Assembly (NCBI GenBank): GCA_937872165.1
Contig: CALMOR010000026.1
Location: 1-9,364, forward strand
Length of the DNA stretch: 9,364 nucleotides
Origin: an uncultured Burkholderiales bacterium
GTDB taxonomy: Bacteria; Pseudomonadota; Gammaproteobacteria; Burkholderiales; Burkholderiaceae_D
Reading direction: 5' to 3'
In this document: positions 1 to 7,106 of the stretch, piece by piece
Layout of the letters: the number at the start of each line of letters is the position of its first letter
Position numbering within the stretch: position 1 is the stretch's first letter
Translations under genes and position numbers: made by a program
The notes under the pieces: model-generated
The model's database searches: none
Told to the model about the DNA's origin: nothing
Seen by the model: only the letters and a program-made list of their open reading frames with translations

Positions 1-14
1 GGATAGAGGACTGC

Positions 15-353
15 ATGAAACTGATTTCGGCGATCATCAAACCGTTCAAGCTTGATGAGGTGCGCGAGGCGCTCTCGGCCATCGGGGTGCAGGGCATCAC
101 CGTCACCGAGGTCAAGGGCTTCGGGCGGCAGAAGGGCCATACCGAGCTCTATCGCGGCGCCGAATACGTCGTCGACTTCCTGCCGAAGGTGAAGATCGAG
201 GCGGCCGTGTCGGAAGAGCTCGTCGAGCGGGCCATCGAGGCGATCGAGACGTCGGCCCGCACCGGCAAGATCGGCGACGGCAAGGTCTTCGTCTACGACC
301 TCGAACAGGTCGTCCGCATCCGCACCGGCGAGACCGGCAAGGACGCCCTCTGA
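15..353 (+). CDS. glnK: PII nitrogen regulatory protein (GlnK/GlnB family)
   Basis: A trimeric cytoplasmic signal protein that senses 2-oxoglutarate and ATP/ADP and, when encoded beside amtB, typically docks on the AmtB channel to block ammonium uptake. The 112-residue product has the usual PII length. It starts MKLISAIIKPFKLDEV, has the T-loop signature YRGAEY at residues 46-51 with Tyr51 as the expected uridylylation site, and carries the C-terminal signature TGKIGDGKVFV at about 83-93. An AGAGGA ribosome site at 5-10 supports the start. The stop lies 41 bases before amtB, so the two are probably one operon. The promoter is outside the window, so NtrC/sigma-54 control cannot be judged. GlnK rather than GlnB is inferred from the amtB linkage; the sequence alone does not separate the paralogues. 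Confidence 0.95.
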   Translation: MKLISAIIKPFKLDEVREALSAIGVQGITVTEVKGFGRQKGHTELYRGAEYVVDFLPKVKIEAAVSEELVERAIEAIETSARTGKIGDGKVFVYDLEQVVRIRTGETGKDAL

Positions 354-394
354 TCACCGCGCTCAAGCATTCAATGCATCCAAGGGGAAGGTCG

Positions 395-1960
395 ATGAAG
401 AAGATCCTGCTGACCACGCTCGCGTGGCTGGTTCTCGCGGTACCCGTGGTCACGGCGGAAGCCGCGGACGCGACGAGCGGGCCGAAGGCCGAGGCGCCGG
501 TGCTGCTCGCGCAGGCGCCGGTCACGACGGACAACCCCGGCACCGTACCGGTCGCCCCCGCGGGCGTGCCGCTGCCGGGCGCCGCGGCAGCAACACCGGA
601 CGCAGCCGCGGCAGCCGCCGCCCCCACGCCGAACAAGGGCGACATGGCGTGGATGATGACGTCCACCGCGCTGGTGCTGATGATGTCGGTTCCGGCGCTC
701 GCGCTCTTCTACGGAGGCTTGGTCCGCAGCAAGAACATGCTGTCGGTGCTGATGCAGGTGTTCGTGGGCTTCTCGCTGATCACCGTGCTGTGGTGCGTGT
801 ACGGCTACACGCTCGCGTTCACCGAGGGCAACGCGTTCTTCGGCGGCTTCTCGCGGCTCTTCCTCAACGGCATGTTCAATTCGGCCGACGGCAGCTTCTC
901 GATGGCGGCCACGTTCAGCAAGGGCACGCCGATGTACGAGCTCGTGTACGCCGCCTTCCAGGCGACGTTCGCGGCCATCACCTGCTGCCTGATCCTCGGC
1001 TCGCTGGTCGAGCGCGTGAAGTTCTCGGCCATCCTGCTCTTCCTCGTCCTCTGGTTCACGTTCAGCTACCTGCCGGTCGCGCACATGGTGTGGTTCTGGG
1101 CCGGCCCCGACAGCTATACCGCGGGCATGAACGAGGACGCCGTCAACAAGGTCAACGCGACCGCCGGCTACATCTGGCAGCTCGGCGCGCTCGACTTCGC
1201 GGGCGGCACGGTGGTGCACATCAACGCCGGCGTGTCGGGCCTCATCGGCGCGTTCTTCCTCGGCAAGCGTATCGGCCTCGGCCGCGAGTCGATGGCGCCG
1301 CACAGCCTGACGATGACGATGATCGGCGCGTCGCTGCTGTGGTTCGGCTGGTTCGGCTTCAACGCCGGATCGGCGCTGGAGGCCAACGGCTCGGCCGCGC
1401 TCGCGTTCATGAACACCTTCCTCGCGACCGCCTGCGCGGTGCTGTCCTGGACCTTCGCCGAGTGGATGTTCAAGGGCAAGCCGTCGATGCTCGGCGCGGC
1501 TTCCGGCGCGGTCGCCGGACTCGTCGCGATCACGCCGGCGGCCGGCAACGTCGGCGTCCCGGGCGCGTTCGCGATCGGGCTGATCGCCGGCGTGGTCTGC
1601 CTGTGGGGCGTCACCGGCCTGAAGAAGCTGATCGGCGCCGACGACTCGCTCGATGTCTTCGGCGTGCATGCGCTCGGCGGGATCCTCGGCGCGCTGCTGA
1701 CCGGCGTCTTCAACTCGCCGTCGCTCGGCGGCCCGGGCTTCGTCACCGACTGGGTCACCGGCAAGACCGGCTACACCAGCATCGGCGAGCAGCTGCTGAT
1801 CCAGGCCAAGGCCGTCGGCATCGTCGTCGTGTGGACCGCGGTGGTCTCGCTGGTCGCGTACTTCATCGTCAACCTCGTGATCGGGCTGCGCGTGTCCGAG
1901 GAAGAGGAGCGGGAAGGCCTCGACATCTCGTCGCACGGCGAGTCGGCCTACCACCCCTGA
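395..1960 (+). CDS. amtB: Ammonium channel AmtB with signal peptide and long Ala/Pro linker
   Basis: An inner-membrane channel of the Amt/Mep/Rh family that conducts ammonium into the cell for glutamine synthetase. The start at 395 is preferred over an in-frame ATG at 374 because a purine-rich ribosome site (382-391) precedes it and it gives a normal signal peptide (MKKILL..., likely cleavage after Ala23). Residues about 24-79 are a low-complexity Ala/Pro-rich linker. The channel core begins near Asp83 (GDMAWMMTSTALVLMM) and shows ALFYGGLVRSKN. The conserved Asp267 and the twin pore histidines His275 (GGTVVHINAG) and His425 (FGVHALGG) have the same spacing as Asp160, His168 and His318 of E. 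coli AmtB. The C-tail has the family pattern EEREGLDISSHGESAY, part of the PII contact region. The product is 521 residues, longer than E. coli AmtB mainly because of the linker. Confidence 0.96.
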   Translation: MKKILLTTLAWLVLAVPVVTAEAADATSGPKAEAPVLLAQAPVTTDNPGTVPVAPAGVPLPGAAAATPDAAAAAAAPTPNKGDMAWMMTSTALVLMMSVPALALFYGGLVRSKNMLSVLMQVFVGFSLITVLWCVYGYTLAFTEGNAFFGGFSRLFLNGMFNSADGSFSMAATFSKGTPMYELVYAAFQATFAAITCCLILGSLVERVKFSAILLFLVLWFTFSYLPVAHMVWFWAGPDSYTAGMNEDAVNKVNATAGYIWQLGALDFAGGTVVHINAGVSGLIGAFFLGKRIGLGRESMAPHSLTMTMIGASLLWFGWFGFNAGSALEANGSAALAFMNTFLATACAVLSWTFAEWMFKGKPSMLGAASGAVAGLVAITPAAGNVGVPGAFAIGLIAGVVCLWGVTGLKKLIGADDSLDVFGVHALGGILGALLTGVFNSPSLGGPGFVTDWVTGKTGYTSIGEQLLIQAKAVGIVVVWTAVVSLVAYFIVNLVIGLRVSEEEEREGLDISSHGESAYHP

Positions 1961-1983
1961 TCGCCGCACGGCGACTCTTCGGG

Positions 1984-2017
1984 GAGAACCGGCGCCGCGA
2001 GCGCCGGTTTCTCTTTT
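1984..2017 (+). terminator. Intrinsic terminator after amtB
   Basis: AACCGGCG at 1987-1994 pairs perfectly with CGCCGGTT at 2002-2009 across a 7-base loop. The stem can be extended as GAGAA/TTTCTC with one bulged base. It is followed by the T-rich run TCTCTTTT (2010-2017). It starts 23 bases past the amtB stop and separates the glnK-amtB unit from the glutathione/PTS genes. A smaller dyad, TCGCCG-CA-CGGCGA, lies just before it at 1961-1974. Confidence 0.85.
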
Positions 2018-2071
2018 GGGGGAACGCTCGTCCGACGGGCCCGCCTTGTCGCCGCGCGCCACGGACGCATC

Positions 2072-2100
2072 TAGGTCGCCTCCTGGTTTGCCCTTACAAT
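2072..2100 (+). promoter_or_regulatory. Candidate sigma-70 promoter for gshA
   Basis: TACAAT at 2095-2100 is a good -10 match in an otherwise GC-rich gap after the amtB terminator, 52 bases before the gshA start. The hexamer 17 bases upstream (TAGGTC, 2072-2077) is a poor -35, so the site is weak or activator dependent, if real. It is the best-placed candidate to start the gshA transcript. I saw no clear operator around it. Confidence 0.35.
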
Positions 2101-2152
2101 CTGCGACCCGCCCGCCAGCGCGCTTCGCGTCACCTTGCTGCGACGCCTCCCC

Positions 2153-3499
2153 ATGGTTCCTCATCTCGTCACCGCCCTGTCCGGCCCGCTGGCCGACCTC
2201 GAACAACGCATGCTCGACGCGACGCCTGCGATCGAACGCTGGTTCCGTCTCGAATGGCAGGAGCACACGCCGCCGTTCTACTGTTCGGTCGACCTGCGCA
2301 ACGCCGGCTTCAAGATCGCGCCGGTCGATACCAACCTCTTCCCCGGCGGCTTCAACAATCTCGCGCCCGAGGTGATGCCGTTGGCGGTGCAGGCGGCGAT
2401 GGCGGCGATCGACAAGATCTGTCCGGACGCCCGCAACCTGCTGCTGATCCCGGAGAACCACACCCGCAACAAGTTCTACCTGTCGAACGTGGCCCGCCTC
2501 GCGGCCATCCTGCGTCAGACCGGCCTCAACGTTCGGCTCGGATCGCTCAACCCCGACGTGACGCAGAGGACCACCATCGATCTCGACGCCGGCCAGACCT
2601 TCGACATCGAACCGCTGCAGCGCATCGGCACCAACGGCCGTCGCATCGGGTTGACCGACTTCGATCCGTGCGCCGTGCTGCTCAACAACGACCTGTCGGC
2701 CGGCATTCCCGAGGTACTGAAGAACCTCAACGAACAGTTCGTGCTGCCGCCGCTGCATGCGGGTTGGGCGGTGCGCCGCAAGACCCACCATTTCGCCGCC
2801 TACGACGACGTCGCGAAGCGCTTCGCGAAACTGCTCGACATCGATCCGTGGATGATCAATCCGTACTTCGAGCGATGTAGCGAGGTGCGCTTCGGCGACA
2901 GCGACAGCGAGGACTGTCTCGCCGGCCACGTCGAGACGCTGCTCGCGAAGATCCGCAAGAAGTACAAGGAGTACGGCATCACCGAAACGCCGTACGTGAT
3001 CGTCAAGGCCGATGCAGGCACGTACGGCATGGGCGTCATGAGCGTCAAGGACCCGTCCGAGGTCCGCAACATGAACCGCAAGTCGCGCAACAAGATGAGC
3101 GTCGTCAAGGAAGGCCTCGAGGTGTCCGAGGTCATCGTGCAGGAAGGCGTGCACACCTTCGAACGCGTGCCGGTCGGCGAGAAGACCGAGCGCGAGGACG
3201 GCGTCGCGGGCACGATCGAGTCGGGCGTGGCCGAGCCGGTGGTCTACATGATCGACCGCTATGTCGTCGGCGGCTTCTATCGCGTGCACACCGGGCGCGG
3301 CAAGGACGAGAACCTCAACGCCCCCGGCATGCAGTTCGTGCCGCTGCCGTTCGCGTCGAGCTGCAACTTCCCCGATCCCGGCCAGCGTCCGCAGGCCGCG
3401 CCCAACCGCTTCTATGCGTACGGCGTGGTGGCGCGTCTCGCGCTGCTCGCCGCGTCGCTCGAACTCGAGCGCACCGACCCGGCCGCCGACGCGGCCTGA
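2153..3499 (+). CDS. gshA: Glutamate-cysteine ligase, Acidithiobacillus/Burkholderia type
   Basis: Catalyses the first and usually limiting step of glutathione synthesis: ATP-dependent joining of L-glutamate and L-cysteine into gamma-glutamylcysteine, in the cytoplasm. The 448-residue product matches what I recall of the proteobacterial GshA family first defined from Acidithiobacillus ferrooxidans, which is unrelated in sequence to E. coli GshA. Visible family stretches are ERWFRLEWQEHTPPFYCSVD near the N-terminus, DTNLFPGGFNNL, LLIPENHTRNKFY, and a glycine-rich KADAGTYGMGVM (residues 285-296) followed by an EGV segment. The ATG at 2153 (MVPHLVTAL) is chosen because homologues begin this way. 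A TTG at 2135 would add six residues. Neither start has a clear Shine-Dalgarno sequence. gshB follows after 51 bases, so the two steps are encoded in pathway order. Confidence 0.93.
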   Translation: MVPHLVTALSGPLADLEQRMLDATPAIERWFRLEWQEHTPPFYCSVDLRNAGFKIAPVDTNLFPGGFNNLAPEVMPLAVQAAMAAIDKICPDARNLLLIPENHTRNKFYLSNVARLAAILRQTGLNVRLGSLNPDVTQRTTIDLDAGQTFDIEPLQRIGTNGRRIGLTDFDPCAVLLNNDLSAGIPEVLKNLNEQFVLPPLHAGWAVRRKTHHFAAYDDVAKRFAKLLDIDPWMINPYFERCSEVRFGDSDSEDCLAGHVETLLAKIRKKYKEYGITETPYVIVKADAGTYGMGVMSVKDPSEVRNMNRKSRNKMSVVKEGLEVSEVIVQEGVHTFERVPVGEKTEREDGVAGTIESGVAEPVVYMIDRYVVGGFYRVHTGRGKDENLNAPGMQFVPLPFASSCNFPDPGQRPQAAPNRFYAYGVVARLALLAASLELERTDPAADAA

Positions 3500-3517
3500 T
3501 CGTCCGGGCGACGTCGA

Positions 3518-3539
3518 CGAGTCGACGGCCGTCGACTCG
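3518..3539. repeat. Perfect 22-bp palindrome between gshA and gshB
   Basis: The 11-base half CGAGTCGACGG is followed directly by its exact reverse complement. In RNA it could fold into a 9-bp stem with a GGCC loop. It occupies nearly half of the 51-base gshA-gshB gap and ends 11 bases before the gshB ATG. There is no T-run after it, so it is not a standard terminator. It could be a dimeric protein-binding site, an RNA processing or stability hairpin, or a modulator of gshB translation. The symmetry is directly visible; the function is unknown. Confidence 0.6.
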
Positions 3540-3550
3540 AACCTCACGAC

Positions 3551-4513
3551 ATGCACATCGCCTTCATCGCGGACCCGCTGGCGTCGTTCCGCATCTACAA
3601 GGACTCGACCTTCGCGATGATGGTCGAGGCCGCTCGACGCGGCCACGCGCTCGCCTACATCGATGCGCGCGACATCGCGCGTTCGGCGTCCGACGTCGTC
3701 GAGGCCACCGCGTGGCCGCTCGAACTCACCGGCGACCCCGAGGCGTGGTACGCGCTCGGCGGTGCGCAGGTGATGCCGCTGTCGGCCTTCGATGCGGTGG
3801 TGATGCGCAAGGACCCGCCGTTCGACATGGAGTACGTGTACTCGACCTACCTGCTCGACCGTGCCGAGGCACAGGGCGCGCGCGTCTTCAACAGCGGTCG
3901 AGCGATCCGCGACCACAACGAGAAGTTGGCGATCGCCGAGTTCCCCGAACTGATCGCGCCGACGCTCGTCACGCGCGATGCCGCGCGGATCCGCGACTTC
4001 CACCGCGAGCACGGCGAGATCATTTTGAAGCCGCTCGACGGGATGGGCGGCATGGGCATCTTCCGCGTGCGCCCCGACGGCATGAACCTCGGGTCGATGA
4101 TCGAGATGCTCGGCGGCAATGGCGAGCGGACCATCATGGCGCAGCGCTTCATCCCGCAGATCGACGCGGGCGACAAGCGCATCCTCGTCATCGACGGCGA
4201 GCCGGTGCCGTTCGCGCTGGCTCGCGTCCCGCAAGGCAACGAGGTGCGCGGCAACCTGGCTGCCGGCGGCCTCGGTCGCGCGCAGCCGCTGTCGGAGCGC
4301 GATCGCGAGATCGGACGCATCGTGGGCGCGAAGCTCGCGGGCCGCGGGCTGCTGTTGATCGGCGTGGACTCCATCGGCGACTACCTGACCGAGATCAACG
4401 TGACGAGCCCGACCTGCTTCGCGGAGATCCGCGAGGGCTCCGGCTTCGACGTCGCCGCGGTCTTCGTCGATGCGGTGGAACGCGCGGTGGTGCGGACGGC
4501 GAGTCCCGCATGA
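3551..4513 (+). CDS. gshB: Glutathione synthetase (ATP-grasp)
   Basis: Adds glycine to gamma-glutamylcysteine with ATP to make glutathione, the second pathway step, in the cytoplasm. The 320 residues match the bacterial GshB length. The N-terminal domain begins MHIAFIADPLASFRIYKDST and has the substrate segment MRKDPPFDMEY (85-95) and FNSGRAIRDHNEKL. The ATP-grasp part shows LKPLDGMGGMG with the ATP-contacting Lys160, then the metal-binding pair Glu281/Asn283 in EINVTSPTCFAEI. These match E. coli GshB residue numbers as I remember them. The upstream bases contain no obvious Shine-Dalgarno sequence and sit just after a palindrome, so expression may depend on coupling from gshA. Its TGA overlaps the next start as ATGA, suggesting translational coupling to the PTS EIIA. 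Confidence 0.96.
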   Translation: MHIAFIADPLASFRIYKDSTFAMMVEAARRGHALAYIDARDIARSASDVVEATAWPLELTGDPEAWYALGGAQVMPLSAFDAVVMRKDPPFDMEYVYSTYLLDRAEAQGARVFNSGRAIRDHNEKLAIAEFPELIAPTLVTRDAARIRDFHREHGEIILKPLDGMGGMGIFRVRPDGMNLGSMIEMLGGNGERTIMAQRFIPQIDAGDKRILVIDGEPVPFALARVPQGNEVRGNLAAGGLGRAQPLSERDREIGRIVGAKLAGRGLLLIGVDSIGDYLTEINVTSPTCFAEIREGSGFDVAAVFVDAVERAVVRTASPA

Positions 4514-4971
4514 TCGGCCTCGTCGTCATCGCCCATGCGCCGTTCGGAGCCGCGCTGTTCTCGTGCGGCGAGCATGTCTTCAGCTGTGCGCCGGAACGCT
4601 GCGTCGTGATCGACGTGCCGGCCGACGCCGACCCGGCTGCCGAACTCGAACGCGCGCGGCAGGCGGTGGCCGACCTCGACGAGGGCGACGGCGTGCTGGT
4701 CCTGACCGACATGTTCGGCGCCACGCCCGGCAACGTCGCCGCGCAGCTCTCGCAGGCCGGGCGCGTCGAGGTCGTGGCGGGCGTCAACCTGCCGATGCTC
4801 ATGCGGGTGCTCTGCTATCGCAGGAAGGTCTCGATCGCGGACCTTCCCGGGATGGCCGTAGGCGGAGGGGCGTCGGGTATCATGAAAATCGCTTCGACCG
4901 CCCCGCACAATCAGAAGCCCTTCCCGCCAGACCCCAACTCGAACGACGGCTCGTCGACCTCCGATCAATAG
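4510..4971 (+). CDS. PTS EIIA component, mannose/fructose (EIIA-Man) superfamily
   Basis: Accepts a phosphate from HPr on a histidine in the cytoplasm. The 153-residue protein has the family N-terminus MIGLVVIAHAPFG with His9 as the predicted phosphorylation site, the partner motif LTDMFGATPGN with Asp67, and VAGVNLPMLMRVLCYR. This is the usual EIIA-Man fold pattern. From about residue 129 it has a Pro/Asn/Ser-rich tail (PHNQKPFPPDPNSNDGSS) past the globular domain. The start overlaps the gshB stop by four bases. HPr follows after 33 bases. No EIIB, EIIC or EIID lies nearby, so a regulatory role, or service to a permease encoded elsewhere, is inferred. Orphan EIIAs of this type next to ptsHI are usual in betaproteobacteria as I recall; the target is not known from sequence. 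Confidence 0.9.
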   Translation: MIGLVVIAHAPFGAALFSCGEHVFSCAPERCVVIDVPADADPAAELERARQAVADLDEGDGVLVLTDMFGATPGNVAAQLSQAGRVEVVAGVNLPMLMRVLCYRRKVSIADLPGMAVGGGASGIMKIASTAPHNQKPFPPDPNSNDGSSTSDQ

Positions 4972-5004
4972 AGGACGGGGCCGCACACGACGGACCGATG
5001 AGCG

Positions 5005-5274
5005 ATGGCCCAGCGCGACTGCACGATCAGCAACAAGCTCGGGCTGCATGCGCGTGCGTCGGCCAAGCTCACGCAGCTCGCGTCGCAGTACCCGTGCGAG
5101 GTGTGGATGAGCCGCGCGGGTCGTCGCGTCAACGCCAAGAGCATCATGGGCGTGATGATGCTGGCCGCCGGCAAGGGCACCACCGTCACGATCGAGGCCA
5201 TCGGCGACCAGGACGAGGCGGCCCTCGTCGCCATCGCGGCGCTGATCGACGACAAGTTCGGCGAAGGGCAATGA
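5005..5274 (+). CDS. ptsH: PTS phosphocarrier protein HPr
   Basis: A small cytoplasmic protein that carries phosphate from enzyme I to EIIA proteins. The 89 residues match HPr length. The active-site motif LGLHARASAK places the phospho-acceptor at His15, followed by Arg17. The regulatory motif NAKSIMGVMML places Ser46 where HPr kinase/phosphorylase acts in organisms that have it; many betaproteobacteria do, but no hprK gene is in this window. The start at 5005 begins MAQRDCTISNK as in homologues. An ATG at 4998 is out of frame. The Shine-Dalgarno sequence is weak. It lies between the EIIA gene and ptsI, 35 bases from the latter. Confidence 0.96.
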   Translation: MAQRDCTISNKLGLHARASAKLTQLASQYPCEVWMSRAGRRVNAKSIMGVMMLAAGKGTTVTIEAIGDQDEAALVAIAALIDDKFGEGQ

Positions 5275-5298
5275 AGCTTCGACGCGGCGCGCCTCGCT

Positions 5299-5304
5299 GA
5301 GGAG
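5299..5304 (+). promoter_or_regulatory. Ribosome binding site for ptsI
   Basis: GAGGAG sits five bases before the GTG at 5310. It is the clearest Shine-Dalgarno sequence in the PTS part of the window and fixes the non-ATG start, which also gives the expected enzyme I N-terminus. Confidence 0.75.
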
Positions 5305-5309
5305 TCGAC

Positions 5310-7106
5310 GTGGCCTTCACGCTGCACGGCATTCCGGTCTCGCGCGGCATCGTCATCGGCCGCGTGCACCTGCTCGCCTCGGCGGCGCTCGAGGTTCCGC
5401 ACTACCTGATGGTGGTCGGCGAGATCGAGGACGAGGTGTCGCGCCTCGACGAGGCGATCGCGACGGTCGTCAACGAGCTCTATCAACTGCAGTCCGAACT
5501 GCCGCCCAACGCCCCGGCCGAGTTCGCCGCGCTGGTCGACCTGCATCGCCTGATCCTGCAGGACCCGTTGCTGTCCGAGGAGCCCGGGCGCCTGATCCGC
5601 GAACGTCGCTACAACGCCGAGTGGGCACTGACCAATCAGCTCCAGGCCGTCGTCGAGCAGTTCGAGGAGATGGACAACGAGTACGTCGCGTCGCGGCGAG
5701 CCGACGTCGAGCAGGTCGTCGAACGCGTGTTGAAGGTCCTGACCGGCAGCGCCCATTCGCTGTCGACGGTCGCGGCCGAGGCCGAGGCCGAGGCGGCCGC
5801 CGCGAAGAAGAACGGCACGTTCGAGGACTTCGATCCGATGATCGTGATCGCGCACGACATCGCGCCGGCCGACATGCTGCAGTTCAAGAAGCACGTCTTC
5901 GCCGGCTTCGCGACCGACCTCGGCAGCCTGACGGCGCACACGGCCATCCTCGCGAAGAGCCTCGACATCCCGGCGGTGGTCGGGCTCGGGCAGGCGTCGC
6001 GCCTCCTCGAGCAGGACGAGTGCGTGATCGTCGACGGCGAGGCCGGCGTGCTGATCGTCGATCCGAGTCCGATCGTCCTCGACGAGTACCGGTTGCGCAA
6101 GCGCGACCTCGAGCTCGCCAACGAGAAGCTGAAGCGGCTCGCGCGCATGCAGACGCGGACGCTCGACGACGTGTCGATCGAACTGCACGCGAACATCGAA
6201 CTGCCCGACGACTGCGAGTTCGCCAACGAGGTCGGTGCGACCGGCATCGGTCTCTATCGAACCGAGTTCCTCTTCATGACGCGCGACTCGTTGCCCGACG
6301 AGGACGAACAGTTCGAGGCCTATCGTCGCGTCGTCACGTCGATGACCGGCCGGCCGGTCACGATCCGCACGCTCGACATCGGCGCCGACAAGACGCCGAA
6401 CGCGGCGCGCGCCGAGTTCGGGCCCGGCGTCTTCGACACCACCAACCCGGCGCTGGGCCTCCGCGCGATCCGCTTCTGCCTCGCCGAACCGCAGATGTTC
6501 CTCGTGCAGTTGCGCGCCATCCTCAGGGCCACCGCGTTCGGGCCGGTGAAGCTGCTGATCCCGATGATCGCGCACCCGCAGGAGGTCGATGCGGCCCTCG
6601 TGCTGATCGCCACCGCGAAGGGGCAGCTCGACGCGCGCGGCCTCGCGTACGACCGCGCGATGCCGGTGGGCGGGATGATCGAGATTCCGGCGGCCGCGCT
6701 CAGCCTCGGCATGTTCGCGAAGCGCCTCGACTTCTTCTCGATCGGTACCAACGACCTGATCCAGTACACGCTCGCGATCGACCGCACCGACAACGCGGTC
6801 GCGCATCTGTACGACCCGCTGCATCCGGCGGTGCTGCAACTGATCGCGCAGACCATCGCGTCGGCGACGCGGCTCGGCGTCCCGGTGTCGGTCTGCGGCG
6901 AGATGGCCGGCGACCCGATGCTCGCGCGGCTGCTCCTCGGTCTCGGGCTGCGGCAGTTCTCGATGCATCCGGCGCAGTTGCTCGCGGTCAAGTACGAGAT
7001 CCTGCGCTCCGACGTCGTCGCCTGCGAAGCGCTCGCGAAGAAGATCGTCGCGGCCGGCGAGCCCGATCGCGTACGAGTGCTCGTCGACCGGCTGAGGGCC
7101 GCGTGA
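5310..7106 (+). CDS. ptsI: PTS enzyme I (phosphoenolpyruvate-protein phosphotransferase)
   Basis: Takes phosphate from phosphoenolpyruvate and passes it to HPr, the first step of the PTS, in the cytoplasm. The GTG start gives AFTLHGIPVSRGIVIGRVHLL, the usual enzyme I beginning. The N-terminal HPr-binding helical region runs to about 150. The phosphohistidine domain has GSLTAHTAILAKSLDIPAVVG with the active His210. The C-terminal PEP barrel shows GLYRTEFLFM, TGRPVTIRTLDIGADK, GTNDLIQYTLAIDRTDN (about 479-495) and VSVCGEMAGDP with the catalytic Cys529. At 598 residues it is about 20 longer than E. coli enzyme I. The extra length includes an Ala/Glu-rich stretch (155-168) ahead of the phosphohistidine domain. 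The motif around His210 is slightly unusual (GSLTAH...AK, where GGxTSH...AR is common). The stop overlaps the next start as GTGA. Confidence 0.95.
   Translation: MAFTLHGIPVSRGIVIGRVHLLASAALEVPHYLMVVGEIEDEVSRLDEAIATVVNELYQLQSELPPNAPAEFAALVDLHRLILQDPLLSEEPGRLIRERRYNAEWALTNQLQAVVEQFEEMDNEYVASRRADVEQVVERVLKVLTGSAHSLSTVAAEAEAEAAAAKKNGTFEDFDPMIVIAHDIAPADMLQFKKHVFAGFATDLGSLTAHTAILAKSLDIPAVVGLGQASRLLEQDECVIVDGEAGVLIVDPSPIVLDEYRLRKRDLELANEKLKRLARMQTRTLDDVSIELHANIELPDDCEFANEVGATGIGLYRTEFLFMTRDSLPDEDEQFEAYRRVVTSMTGRPVTIRTLDIGADKTPNAARAEFGPGVFDTTNPALGLRAIRFCLAEPQMFLVQLRAILRATAFGPVKLLIPMIAHPQEVDAALVLIATAKGQLDARGLAYDRAMPVGGMIEIPAAALSLGMFAKRLDFFSIGTNDLIQYTLAIDRTDNAVAHLYDPLHPAVLQLIAQTIASATRLGVPVSVCGEMAGDPMLARLLLGLGLRQFSMHPAQLLAVKYEILRSDVVACEALAKKIVAAGEPDRVRVLVDRLRAA

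Noticed and set aside
374..394. Upstream in-frame ATG for amtB
   Set aside because: It would place seven residues, including two Arg, before the signal peptide. The ribosome site fits the ATG at 395 better.
1961..1974. Small dyad TCGCCG-CA-CGGCGA just after the amtB stop
   Set aside because: The stem is short with a two-base gap and no T-run. The neighbouring stronger hairpin is the terminator.
424..2880. 818-codon + strand frame across amtB and gshA
   Set aside because: Arg/Gly-rich shadow of two well-supported genes in another frame.
371..4234. Very long open frame on the - strand (1287 codons)
   Set aside because: It lies antisense across amtB, gshA and most of gshB. Its translation is Arg/His/Asp/Val-rich low complexity, as expected when strong GC bias at third positions suppresses stops. 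No recognisable domain.
6343..6360. 18-bp perfect palindrome TGACCGGCCGGCCGGTCA inside ptsI
   Set aside because: It encodes the conserved enzyme I segment MTGRPVT in GC-rich codons, so the symmetry is explained by coding constraint.
5621..7102. Upstream extension of the GGDEF-EAL reading frame through ptsI, suggesting a 1136-residue fusion
   Set aside because: The part before 7103 is an Arg-rich out-of-frame reading of ptsI. Recognisable protein begins only after the GTG at 7103, which has a Shine-Dalgarno sequence.
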